Assembly: GCA_016292545.1 (NCBI GenBank)
Contig: JAEDIG010000036.1
Coordinates: forward strand, 1-19,680
Direction: 5' to 3'
Length of the DNA: 19,680 nt
Source: Bacteroidaceae bacterium
GTDB taxonomy: Bacteria > Bacteroidota > Bacteroidia > Bacteroidales > Bacteroidaceae
Of this stretch, positions 7,312-14,106 are shown in pieces (position 1 is the stretch's first letter; each line of letters starts with the position of its first letter). The notes beneath the pieces were generated by a model. It was not told the origin of the DNA, searched no databases, and was given only the letters and a program-made list of their open reading frames with translations. Made by a program: the position numbers and the translations under genes.

Positions 7312-8150
7312 ATCGTTAATCCTTTTTTTATATTTCTGATTTCCTTGAATGCCTCGGGCAGGTGGGTGATGATGTCGCGGGCCAGCATGCACGCTTGTTC
7401 CAGGTCGCGGGCTGCGGCATCGCCGGCCGTGGCATGAATCCACACACCCAGCAGGGTGGCCTCGTGGGCAGGGTGGCCTTGGGCCAGCAGGCCCGTGATG
7501 AGGCCTGTGAGCACGTCGCCGCTTCCGGCTGTGGCCATGCCTGCATTGCCGCGGGGGCAACTGAGCACGGGGCCTTGTGGCGTGCAGATGAGCGATGGGT
7601 GGCCTTTCACTACCACATGACAATCCCATCGGGTGGCCAGAAAGCACGCTTGCTCACAGGGCGTGTGGCCAGGAAGCCGAAGCCCTTTGGCCAGGCGCGC
7701 CAGTTCCCCCAGGTGGGGGGTCAGGATGTGGCCGTTTCCGCAGAGCCTGCCTTTGCGGGCAATGGCATTGAGCGCATCGGCATCCAGCACCATCGGACGG
7801 TCTTGGTCCATCAGTTCCCACATCAGTTGCTCAAACGCTTGGCTCAGTCCTGGCCCGATGCCGATGGACTGGAACTGCCACGTGTCGGCCGGCTTCTCCA
7901 TGGCCAGTATGGCTTCGGGCAGGCCCGTTTGCAGGATGATGCGGTTGGAGGGGTGGGAGCATACGGTCACCTTTCCTGCTCCGCTCCGCAGGCAACTTTC
8001 CGCAGCCAGCAGGGCACATCCTGCCATGCCGTATCGTCCGGCTATCAGCAGGGCGTGCCCCATCATGCCTTTGTGGGCATCTGCAGGAGGCCGGCGATAG
8101 GCCATGGCCGCCATTTGGGGCGTGATTTCTTGCCATTTTGTAGGATTCAT
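7308..8150 (-). CDS. nnrD: ADP-dependent NAD(P)H-hydrate dehydratase (standalone)
   Basis: The enzyme repairs damaged nicotinamide cofactors by dehydrating the S form of NADHX/NADPHX with ADP. The 280 residues carry the ribokinase-like fold motifs of the YjeF C-terminal family: HKGMMGHALLIAG (26-38), IGIGPG (96-101), VLDADALN (121-128), TPHLGE (144-149), VKGH (181-184) and NAGMATAGSGDVLTG (202-216), in which Asp212 is the expected catalytic base. In many Bacteroidales this domain is fused behind the NnrE epimerase; here the epimerase part is absent and the protein begins just before the dehydratase domain. ATG 8150 was chosen because a -7 element ends 4 nt upstream of it; a longer frame to 8189 would begin upstream of the promoter. 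It is the first gene of its operon. Confidence 0.93.
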   Translation of the reverse strand: MNPTKWQEITPQMAAMAYRRPPADAHKGMMGHALLIAGRYGMAGCALLAAESCLRSGAGKVTVCSHPSNRIILQTGLPEAILAMEKPADTWQFQSIGIGPGLSQAFEQLMWELMDQDRPMVLDADALNAIARKGRLCGNGHILTPHLGELARLAKGLRLPGHTPCEQACFLATRWDCHVVVKGHPSLICTPQGPVLSCPRGNAGMATAGSGDVLTGLITGLLAQGHPAHEATLLGVWIHATAGDAAARDLEQACMLARDIITHLPEAFKEIRNIKKGLTI

Positions 8151-8154
8151 GGTG

Positions 8155-8162
8155 CAAAGGTA
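8155..8162 (-). promoter_or_regulatory. -7 promoter element of nnrD, implying an almost leaderless mRNA
   Basis: Minus-strand TACCTTTG matches TAnnTTTG and is followed by only 4 nt before the nnrD ATG (TTTGCACCATG). With the usual placing of this element, transcription would start at or within a few bases of the start codon. No clear -33 TTTG is seen. Confidence 0.55.
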
Positions 8163-8238
8163 AGGCTTTTCAGCGAATGAGCACCCCACATAGACGAAAG
8201 TTTTTTGCTTTGCAGGGCTGATTCTGAACTTTTTTTCC

Positions 8239-8246
8239 TAACTTTG
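8239..8246 (+). promoter_or_regulatory. -7 promoter element of the hpt operon
   Basis: TAACTTTG fits TAnnTTTG. The nearest TTTG upstream (8209-8212) is 26 nt away, too far for a canonical -33. The hpt ATG lies 27 nt downstream. The element is back to back with that of nnrD; 76 nt separate the two. Confidence 0.6.
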
Positions 8247-8273
8247 CGGTCGAAAATCGTCAAATGCTTATAA

Positions 8274-8807
8274 ATGGATACGATTCAGATAAACGACAAG
8301 CGGTTCAAGGTGTCCATTACCGAAGACCGCATCCTAAGGGAAGTGAAGCGAGTGGCAGACCAAATCAACCGCGATTATGAGGGCCAGGAGCCTGTCTTTC
8401 TGGCAGTGCTCAACGGCTCTTTTATTTTTGCCTCCGACTTGCTGAGGGCCATCAGCCTGCCCTGTGAAATCAGTTTTGTGAAGTTGGCTTCCTACCAGGG
8501 GGTATCCACCACGGGCAAGATAAGAGAACTTATCGGGCTGAACGTGGACATCACGGGGCGGCCCGTGATTGTAGTGGAGGACATCGTGGACACCGGCCTC
8601 ACCATGGCGCACCTGCTCGAAACCCTGCGTGCCCAACGACCCGGCAGTCTGGAGGTGTGTACGCTCCTGATGAAACCCGACAAGCTGGAGGTGGCCCTTG
8701 ATGTAAAGTATTGCTGCCTGCAAATCCCCAACGATTTTATTGTGGGCTATGGGCTCGACTATGACGGGAAGGGTCGCAACACCCGCGACATCTATACGCT
8801 GGCTTGA
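8274..8807 (+). CDS. hpt: Hypoxanthine phosphoribosyltransferase
   Basis: This purine salvage enzyme joins hypoxanthine (or guanine) to PRPP to give IMP (or GMP) in the cytoplasm. The 177-aa product has VLNGSFIF (45-52), the PRPP-binding signature VIVVEDIVDTGLTM (98-111) with its acidic pair E102-D103, the KPD loop (LLMKPDKLEV near 131-139) and the base-binding end FIVGYGLDYDGKGRN (154-168). The length is typical. It is the first gene of the plus-strand operon hpt-adk-obgE-pgeF-mazG and lies 27 nt downstream of a -7 element, in an A/T-rich leader without Shine-Dalgarno. The gap to adk is 41 nt. Confidence 0.96.
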   Translation: MDTIQINDKRFKVSITEDRILREVKRVADQINRDYEGQEPVFLAVLNGSFIFASDLLRAISLPCEISFVKLASYQGVSTTGKIRELIGLNVDITGRPVIVVEDIVDTGLTMAHLLETLRAQRPGSLEVCTLLMKPDKLEVALDVKYCCLQIPNDFIVGYGLDYDGKGRNTRDIYTLA

Positions 8808-8848
8808 ACATAGGATAATCATTTAAAAAAACAATATTATACTCAACA

Positions 8849-9427
8849 ATGAAGAATATCATTATTTTTGGTGCGCCAGGTTCTGGCAAGGGCACCTACA
8901 GCGACATGATTGTGGAAAAATTCGGCATGGGCCATATCAGCACGGGTGATGTGCTGCGTGCAGAAATCAAGAACGGCACGGAACTTGGCAAGGTGGCTCA
9001 GGGCTATATCAGCCAGGGACAGCTCATTCCCGACGAACTGATGGTGGACATCCTGGCAAAGGTTTATGACGAGCAGCCCGCCGGAAAGGGAGTTATCTTT
9101 GACGGTTTCCCCCGCACAATTGCACAGGCCGAGGCGCTGAAGAAAATGCTGGCAGAGCGTGGCAGCGACATGGGCATCATGATTGAACTGGTGGTGGAGG
9201 AAGACGTGCTGATGGCCCGTCTGCTGAACCGCGCCAAGGAGCAGGGCCGTGCCGACGACAATGAAGAAACCATCAAGAAGCGTTTTGAGGTGTATCGCAG
9301 CCAGACGGCTCCTCTGGCTGAATGGTTTGAGAAGGAAGGTCTGCGCAACACCTTCTGCTGGAGTGAACATCCTGCCAAGGAACTGATGCTGGAAGCCATC
9401 TACAAACTGATTGAGGAGAAGAACTGA
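8849..9427 (+). CDS. adk: Adenylate kinase (short form)
   Basis: The enzyme interconverts AMP + ATP and 2 ADP in the cytoplasm. The 192-aa product carries the P-loop GAPGSGKGT (8-16), the AMP-binding HISTGDVLR (29-37), FDGFPRT (84-90), the conserved arginine in GRADDN (133-138) and KRFEVYRSQTAPL (144-156). No zinc-type LID insertion is present, so it is the short form, as in other Bacteroidales. The leader is A/T-rich (8820-8848). The gap to obgE is 20 nt, consistent with one operon. Confidence 0.97.
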   Translation: MKNIIIFGAPGSGKGTYSDMIVEKFGMGHISTGDVLRAEIKNGTELGKVAQGYISQGQLIPDELMVDILAKVYDEQPAGKGVIFDGFPRTIAQAEALKKMLAERGSDMGIMIELVVEEDVLMARLLNRAKEQGRADDNEETIKKRFEVYRSQTAPLAEWFEKEGLRNTFCWSEHPAKELMLEAIYKLIEEKN

Positions 9428-9447
9428 AATATTGACTCCGCAACGGA

Positions 9448-10623
9448 ATGGCTGAATCGAATTTTGTAGACTATGTGAAGATATGCTGCCGCTCCGGCAA
9501 AGGCGGACGCGGCAGCATGCACATGCACCGTGCCAAGTATGTGCCCAACGGCGGTCCCGACGGGGGGGACGGAGGACGTGGTGGTCATGTGTACCTGAGG
9601 GGTAACCACAATTACTGGACGCTCCTCCATCTGCGCTATGAGCGGCATGTGTTTGCCGGGCATGGGGGCAATGGCGGAAAAAGCAGAAGCACGGGCAGCG
9701 ACGGAGAGGACCGCTACATCGATGTGCCTTGCGGTACGGTAGTGTACAATGCCGAAACGGGTGAGTACATCTGCGACGTGTCGGAAGACGGACAGGTGGT
9801 GATGCTCCTGAAGGGCGGACGTGGCGGACTGGGTAATTGGAATTTCCGCACAGCCACCAACCAGGCTCCCCGCTATGCACAGCCGGGGGAACCCATGCGC
9901 GAGCTGACGGTCATCATGGAACTGAAGCTGCTGGCCGATGTGGGCCTGGTGGGTTTCCCGAATGCAGGCAAGAGCACCTTGCTGTCTGCATTGAGCAGTG
10001 CCCGCCCAAAGATTGCGGGCTATCCGTTCACCACCATGGAACCTTCATTGGGCATTGTGCCATATCGCGAAGGCAAGTCGTTTGTGATGGCCGACATACC
10101 TGGCATCATTGAGGGTGCCTCGGAAGGTCGTGGTCTGGGACTGCGCTTCCTGCGCCATATCGAGCGTAACAGCCTGCTCCTTTTCATGGTGCCCGGCGAT
10201 ACGGACGACATCCGCAAGGAGTATGAAATCCTGCTGAACGAAGTGGGGCAGTTCAACCCGGAACTGCTTGAAAAGCAACGTGTGCTGGCCATAACGAAGA
10301 GCGACCTTCTGGACGATGAACTGCAACAGCTTCTGAGCCAGGACCTTCCGGAGGATGTGCCCACTGTGTTTATCAGTGCTGTGGCTCAAAAGGGCCTCAA
10401 CGAACTGAAGGACATCCTGTGGACGGCGCTCAATAGCGAGAGCAACAAACTGCAGGCCATCACTCAGCAGGAAACCATCGTACACCGCAACAAGGACCTC
10501 ACTTCCTTGCAGCAGGAACTGGAGGACATGGGCGAAGACGAGGAATTGGTATTTGTGGACGAGGAGGATATTGAGGACATTGAGGAACTCGATGATTTTG
10601 AATACGACACAGAGGATGAATAA
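9448..10623 (+). CDS. obgE: GTPase Obg (CgtA)
   Basis: This essential GTPase binds the 50S ribosomal subunit and takes part in ribosome assembly and stress signalling. The 391-aa product has the glycine-rich Obg fold (about 1-158, many GG repeats such as NGGPDGGDGGRGGH) and the G domain with G1 GFPNAGKS (169-176), the switch I threonine in YPFTTMEP (192-199), G3 DIPG (216-219), G4 TKSD (283-286) and G5 SA (310-311). Residues 359-391 form an extremely acidic tail, which is common in this group. The last 8 nt overlap the pgeF start (ATGAATAA), so the two should be translationally coupled. Confidence 0.97.
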   Translation: MAESNFVDYVKICCRSGKGGRGSMHMHRAKYVPNGGPDGGDGGRGGHVYLRGNHNYWTLLHLRYERHVFAGHGGNGGKSRSTGSDGEDRYIDVPCGTVVYNAETGEYICDVSEDGQVVMLLKGGRGGLGNWNFRTATNQAPRYAQPGEPMRELTVIMELKLLADVGLVGFPNAGKSTLLSALSSARPKIAGYPFTTMEPSLGIVPYREGKSFVMADIPGIIEGASEGRGLGLRFLRHIERNSLLLFMVPGDTDDIRKEYEILLNEVGQFNPELLEKQRVLAITKSDLLDDELQQLLSQDLPEDVPTVFISAVAQKGLNELKDILWTALNSESNKLQAITQQETIVHRNKDLTSLQQELEDMGEDEELVFVDEEDIEDIEELDDFEYDTEDE

Positions 10624-11350
10624 TCTCTACTACGGCCTTGGGGATAGGGTGGTGGCTTTCAGCACCCGACGCCAGGGAGGTGTGAGCAAGGGGAACTATG
10701 CATCGCTTAATGTGAATCCCTTTTGTGGCGACAACAGCCGGGACGTGGCGACGAACCGTGGCCTTCTGGCTGCCGAACTGGGCATTCCCTCCAGCCACAT
10801 TGTATTTCCGCACCAGGTGCATGGCACGATGTCGTGCAAGGTGACGGAGCCGTGCGCGCCCGAGGGTGTGGATGCACTCTTTACAGACGTTCCAGGCCTG
10901 TGTGTGGCTGTGAGCACAGCCGACTGCATCCCTGCCCGTCCGGCTGTGGCGGCCATTCATGCGGGATGGAGGGGCACTGTGGCAGATATTGTGTCGAAGA
11001 CCTTGCACTGCATGGTTCGTGAACTGGGCGTGGTGCCTTCCCGGATGTGTGCGGTGATTGGGCCTGGCATAGGTATGGACGCGTTCGAGGTGGGCGACGA
11101 GGTGTATGACGCTTTTGCCGATGCCGGCTTTCCCATGCAGCAGATTGCTGTGAGACGCGACAAGTGGCATATCGACTTGCCTGCATCGAATGCATGGCGG
11201 CTCAGGGAGTGCGGGGTAGAGGATATTCATCTGAGCGGGATGTGTACCTTCAGCCAGCCCGATGAATTCTTCAGCGCACGTCGGCTGGGCATCCATTCCG
11301 GTCGCATCATTAGCGGTATCATGATTAAGGGCAGGGGAGGACAGGACTGA
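10616..11350 (+). CDS. pgeF: Laccase-domain protein PgeF/YfiH, with six residues missing next to the active site
   Basis: The YfiH/DUF152 family is described as zinc-dependent purine nucleoside phosphorylase/adenosine deaminase and as an editor of peptidoglycan precursors. The 244-aa product keeps FSTRRGGVS-like (15-24), FPHQVHG (64-70, ligand His69), TADC (101-104, ligand Cys104) and HAGWRG (115-120, ligand His115). E. coli YfiH, from memory, has 16 residues between the Cys and His ligands (LPVLFCNRAG...); here only 10 lie between them (IPARPAVAAI). The hydrophobic strand that normally follows ADC-[LIV]-P is therefore absent, an in-frame loss of 18 nt near 10931-10935. Activity is doubtful. 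ATG 10616 overlaps the obgE stop by 8 nt; the frame is open further upstream, but only inside obgE. Confidence 0.9.
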   Translation: MNNLYYGLGDRVVAFSTRRQGGVSKGNYASLNVNPFCGDNSRDVATNRGLLAAELGIPSSHIVFPHQVHGTMSCKVTEPCAPEGVDALFTDVPGLCVAVSTADCIPARPAVAAIHAGWRGTVADIVSKTLHCMVRELGVVPSRMCAVIGPGIGMDAFEVGDEVYDAFADAGFPMQQIAVRRDKWHIDLPASNAWRLRECGVEDIHLSGMCTFSQPDEFFSARRLGIHSGRIISGIMIKGRGGQD

Positions 11351-11397
11351 TTTCCCCAGATAGGAAAAATCAAAAAAAAACGTATAAAGATAAGGAA

Positions 11398-12192
11398 ATG
11401 CATACGAAAGAAGAAAAGATGCAGGCGTTTGGCCGTTTGCTGGATGTGCTCGACGAACTGCGAGAGAAATGCCCGTGGGACCATAAGCAGACCAATGAGA
11501 GCCTGCGTCCCAACACGATTGAGGAGACTTTTGAATTGTGCGACGCATTGCTTCGCCACGACACCCACAACATCTGCAAGGAACTGGGCGACGTGTTGCT
11601 GCATGTGTGTTTTTATGCCAAGATAGGAAGCGAGGAAGGAGCCTTCGATATTGCAGATGTCTGCAATCGTCTGTGCGACAAACTCATTTTCCGCCATCCC
11701 CATGTGTATGGCGAGGCTGTGGTCAAGAATGCAGAGGATGTGGTGAAAACGTGGGAACAGGTGAAGCTGATGGAGAAGGATGGCAACAAGACGGTGCTGT
11801 CGGGTGTGCCTCAGTCGCTGCCATCGCTCATCAAGGCCTATCGCATACAGGACAAGGCACGCAATGTGGGCTTCGACTGGGACAAGAAGGAAGATGTATG
11901 GGACAAGGTGCGTGAGGAGCTGGGTGAACTGGAAACGGAGCTGTGCAGGGGCGATGCCGACAAGAGTGCCCGTGAGTTTGGCGACTTCCTTTTCAGCCTT
12001 ATCAATGCCGCCCGCCTTTATCACATCAATCCAGACAATGCGCTGGAATACACGAACCAGAAATTCATCCGCCGGTTCAATTATGTGGAGCAGCAGACAG
12101 TGGCAGCAGGCCGCAGGCTGCAGGACCTCACGCTGGCAGAGATGGATGCTTTGTGGAACGAGGCCAAACAGCTGGAGAACGGGAAAGAGTAA
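11398..12192 (+). CDS. mazG: Nucleoside triphosphate pyrophosphohydrolase MazG
   Basis: The enzyme hydrolyses NTPs or dNTPs to the monophosphate and pyrophosphate, and is thought to clear aberrant nucleotides. The 264-aa product is the two-domain form. The N-terminal domain has CPWD (25-28), EETFE (42-46) and ELGD (62-65). The C-terminal domain has KARNVGFDW (153-161), EELGE (173-177) and EFGD (193-196). These are the Mg-binding EExxE...ExxD motifs of the all-alpha NTP pyrophosphatase fold, intact in both halves. It is 47 nt downstream of pgeF with no promoter seen, so it is probably the last gene of the hpt operon. The stop codon lies inside a hairpin shared with the converging gene. Confidence 0.95.
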   Translation: MHTKEEKMQAFGRLLDVLDELREKCPWDHKQTNESLRPNTIEETFELCDALLRHDTHNICKELGDVLLHVCFYAKIGSEEGAFDIADVCNRLCDKLIFRHPHVYGEAVVKNAEDVVKTWEQVKLMEKDGNKTVLSGVPQSLPSLIKAYRIQDKARNVGFDWDKKEDVWDKVREELGELETELCRGDADKSAREFGDFLFSLINAARLYHINPDNALEYTNQKFIRRFNYVEQQTVAAGRRLQDLTLAEMDALWNEAKQLENGKE

Positions 12193-12213
12193 GGTGCGGC
12201 CTTACTTTTTCCC
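12181..12213. terminator. Bidirectional terminator between converging mazG and the Spy-like gene
   Basis: Arms 12181-12194 (GGGAAAGAGTAAGG) and 12200-12213 (CCTTACTTTTTCCC) pair over 14 bp with one G-T wobble around a 5-nt loop. Both stop codons (TAA of mazG at 12190-12192; TAA of the opposite gene at 12204-12202) are inside the stem. The plus strand has a T run in the 3' arm (12205-12210); the minus strand carries only CTTTCCC. Confidence 0.75.
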
Positions 12214-12654
12214 CTTCGGGAATTCCCGCAGCATCATGCGGTGGAAGCGGTCTTCGGCGTTCATGGCCTTGAACACTTTCTTGCTGCTGATGGCTTTGCA
12301 CAGTTTTTTGGTGTAGGTTGCACCCACTTCGGCCTGTTCCACTTTCAGGCTTTCAATCTTGAGCACGGCTTCGGTGCATTCCTTTTCGGTCATCTGGCCG
12401 GGATTTTTCTGTTTTTTCAACTCCATGATTTGCCGGCCAATCTCCATCTGCTTGTCTTTCATTTCATGGAAGATGGGGAAAAACTTGGTGGCTTCCTCTC
12501 TGGTGATGCCGGCTTCCTCTATCATGAAACGTTCCATTTTCTCCCGGAATCCGGCGGGGTCGAAGTGCTTTCTTCCGTCTGCTCCTCTGTTTCGCTGGGC
12601 CATCATGGGCAGAGCCATCATTGCGCAGATGCAATATATGAGAATCTTTTTCAT
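12202..12654 (-). CDS. Exported Spy/LTXXQ-like helical protein of the ECF operon
   Basis: The 150-aa protein has a signal peptide (MKKILIYCICAMMALPMMAQ). The mature chain is short, charged and almost entirely helical: FDPAGFREKMERFMIEEAGIT, then REEATKFFPIFHEMKDKQ, then EECT-like repeats and KAMNAEDRFHRMMLREF. The pattern AGITxEEAxxFFPxxxEMxxKQ is typical of small periplasmic proteins that are last in Bacteroidetes ECF sigma operons and that resemble the CpxP/Spy (LTXXQ) chaperone-like family. The resemblance is by pattern, not by a proven domain hit. It lies 14 nt downstream of the membrane protein gene, in the same operon. It probably senses or buffers periplasmic stress; this is inference. 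Confidence 0.8.
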   Translation of the reverse strand: MKKILIYCICAMMALPMMAQRNRGADGRKHFDPAGFREKMERFMIEEAGITREEATKFFPIFHEMKDKQMEIGRQIMELKKQKNPGQMTEKECTEAVLKIESLKVEQAEVGATYTKKLCKAISSKKVFKAMNAEDRFHRMMLREFPKGKK

Positions 12655-12668
12655 GTTGTTTGGTGTTT

Positions 12669-13034
12669 TTATTCAGCTTCAGTAATATAGTTGGCAATCT
12701 CCAGGTTGCTCACGATGTTGCAGTCGAGCAGCATTTCCATGTCTTCGGCGCTGTAGACGCTCGTTTCGCTGGCGAGCGAGGCTGTGTCTGCTTGCTGCAC
12801 AAGGATGAGGCCGGTTGTAGCCACACATCCTGCCATGACGGCGGCAACAGCCCATCTCCAGATGTTCCGCTCACGTTTCTTGCGTGCAATGCGCAGGCGC
12901 ATCTTCTCGGGCAATGTGTCGAAATATCCCTCAGGCACACGGAACGGATTGTCTGTCCCTGTGCGTTCCTTTAGTTTTTTCTCCAGTATGTCTGCCATAT
13001 CATGTTCTCCTTTCATATAATACTTTGATTCCAT
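12669..13034 (-). CDS. Single-pass membrane protein in the anti-sigma position
   Basis: The 121-aa product begins with a charged cytoplasmic part carrying NPFRVPEGYFDTLPEK, a stretch found in proteins encoded directly behind ECF sigma genes in Bacteroidetes. One membrane segment follows (WRWAVAAVMAGCVATTGLIL), then a short outer tail with SVYSAEDMEMLLDCNIVSN. The architecture and place suggest an anti-sigma factor, but no known anti-sigma domain (ASD, zinc HxxxCxxC) is visible. The start is uncertain. ATG 13034 gives the longest ATG-started protein. ATG 12998 is also attractive because AAAGGAG lies 8 nt before it, a rare good Shine-Dalgarno match here. The sigma stop is 14 nt upstream of ATG 13034. 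Confidence 0.75.
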   Translation of the reverse strand: MESKYYMKGEHDMADILEKKLKERTGTDNPFRVPEGYFDTLPEKMRLRIARKKRERNIWRWAVAAVMAGCVATTGLILVQQADTASLASETSVYSAEDMEMLLDCNIVSNLEIANYITEAE

Positions 13035-13048
13035 TATCGTCAAATGGT

Positions 13049-13585
13049 TTAATCCAGTTTCTCGAAATATGCGGTGATTTTTTTAACGGCAAAGTGATAG
13101 GATGCTTTCAGCGCACCCACGCTGGTGCCGAAGATTTCGCTTATTTCCTCAAATTTCATTTCATCGAAATATTTCATGTTGAAGACTGCTCTTTGCTTTT
13201 CCGGCAGGGTGCGGATGGCCTGCTGAAGCTGCATTTGGGTTTCGTTGCCGTCAAAGTAAGGGTCGGCCGACAGATTGGCCACGAAGGTCTGTTCATCGTC
13301 GATGGAAAGTGTCTGCTTTTTCTTCCGAAGGAAGTTCATGGCCTCGTGGAGGGCAATCTGGTGGAGCCATGTCCCAAACTTGGATTCGCCTCTGAAGGCA
13401 TCGAGGCCGGCCCATGCTTTCATGAGTGTGTTCTGCAGCACGTCGTCGGCATCTTCGTGGGTGACCACCATCCTGCGGATTTGCCAATACAGCCGTTCCT
13501 GGTGGGTTCGCACCAGTTCGGTGAAGGCCTGCTCGCGCAGTTTGCCGTCCTTGAGTCTATTGAGGAGTTCCGCTTCGTCTGTCAT
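13049..13585 (-). CDS. ECF-type RNA polymerase sigma factor
   Basis: The 178-aa protein has the two sigma-70 regions of the ECF class. Region 2 spans about 20-88 (FTELVRTHQERLYWQIRRM, DADDVLQNTLMKAWAGLDAF, KFGTWLHQIALHEAMNFLRKKK). Region 4 spans about 118-172 (IRTLPEKQRAVFNMKYFDEM, FEEISEIFGTSVGALKASYH, VKKI). It should direct RNA polymerase to envelope-stress or surface-related promoters. It sits between the T9SS-tail-like gene (42 nt upstream) and the membrane protein (14 nt downstream), so the sigma factor and its probable regulator are in one operon. No convincing promoter of its own is seen; a near match (TTAAACCTTTTG, about 13620-13607) is imperfect. The target promoters cannot be read from this window. 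Confidence 0.93.
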   Translation of the reverse strand: MTDEAELLNRLKDGKLREQAFTELVRTHQERLYWQIRRMVVTHEDADDVLQNTLMKAWAGLDAFRGESKFGTWLHQIALHEAMNFLRKKKQTLSIDDEQTFVANLSADPYFDGNETQMQLQQAIRTLPEKQRAVFNMKYFDEMKFEEISEIFGTSVGALKASYHFAVKKITAYFEKLD

Positions 13586-13627
13586 GTGATTTCTGACGAT
13601 GTGGAGGGCAAAAGGTTTAATCGGTGA

Positions 13628-13927
13628 TTACTGTATGGAGATTTTGCGCACCACGGTTCCAACCTTGAACAGGTAGCATCCCTTGGGGAGGCTGAGGCTG
13701 AAGGTTTTGTCCTGACTGTCAATTTGGCGTGTCAGCACTTTGGCACCCGTCACGTTGTATACTTCCAGATTCATCGCCTCTCCACCGATAATCCTGACAG
13801 AGGAACCGTTCACTGTTATGCGTATGGACGCAGTCTGCTCTATGCCATCCGGGGTGTAGTTGGCATGCACTGGAAGAACGGTCATCCAGCATGTGATACA
13901 GAGGATTATCAGTAGTATTTTCTTCAT
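13628..13927 (-). CDS. Small exported protein consisting of a T9SS-type C-terminal sorting-domain-like module
   Basis: The 99-aa protein has a signal peptide (MKKILLIILCITCWMTVLPVHA) and only about 75 further residues. These match the pattern of a type A T9SS C-terminal domain: SIRITVNGSSVRIIG, then LEVYNVTGAKVLTRQ, then FSLSLPKGCYLFKVGTVVRKISIQ at the very end. This is the Por_Secre_tail-like beta sandwich without any cargo domain in front. Two starts are possible (13936 MRIMKK or 13927 MKK); the second fits a signal peptide best. It has the best promoter of the region and is first in a row with the ECF sigma gene 42 nt downstream. A role as decoy, surface filler or signal for the sigma system is open; none is shown by the sequence. 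Confidence 0.78.
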   Translation of the reverse strand: MKKILLIILCITCWMTVLPVHANYTPDGIEQTASIRITVNGSSVRIIGGEAMNLEVYNVTGAKVLTRQIDSQDKTFSLSLPKGCYLFKVGTVVRKISIQ

Positions 13928-13947
13928 GATTCGCATGTTTTGATGGG

Positions 13948-13979
13948 CAAATGTAGTGATTTTGCTTCATCTGAGCAAA
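13948..13979 (-). promoter_or_regulatory. Promoter of the sorting-domain/ECF operon
   Basis: On the minus strand TTTG (13979-13976), exactly 20 nt, then TACATTTG (13955-13948) matches the Bacteroidetes housekeeping promoter TTTG-N19/21-TAnnTTTG. Transcription would start about 16 nt before ATG 13927. Confidence 0.75.
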
Positions 13980-14106
13980 CTTTTTCGTAGAAAAATACGC
14001 TTTTTTCTTGTTTTTTATGCAAAACAGCGCCGTCTTCAGGCTTTTCAGGCCTCTGAATGGGGGTGTAGTTGTGTTTTGTGTCGTGTAGCTGATGCCACAT
14101 GCGCCT

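Noticed and set aside
10553..10615. Longer pgeF start inside obgE
   Set aside because: The extension lies in the acidic-tail coding part of obgE in another frame; the 8-nt overlap start at 10616 fits the family N-terminus.
10522..10623. Extremely acidic end of Obg as an oddity
   Set aside because: Acidic C-terminal tails are common in Bacteroidales Obg proteins.
14030..14065. Possible terminator hairpin after rnz (TTCAG...CTGAA)
   Set aside because: The stem is short and bulged and no T run follows on the minus strand.
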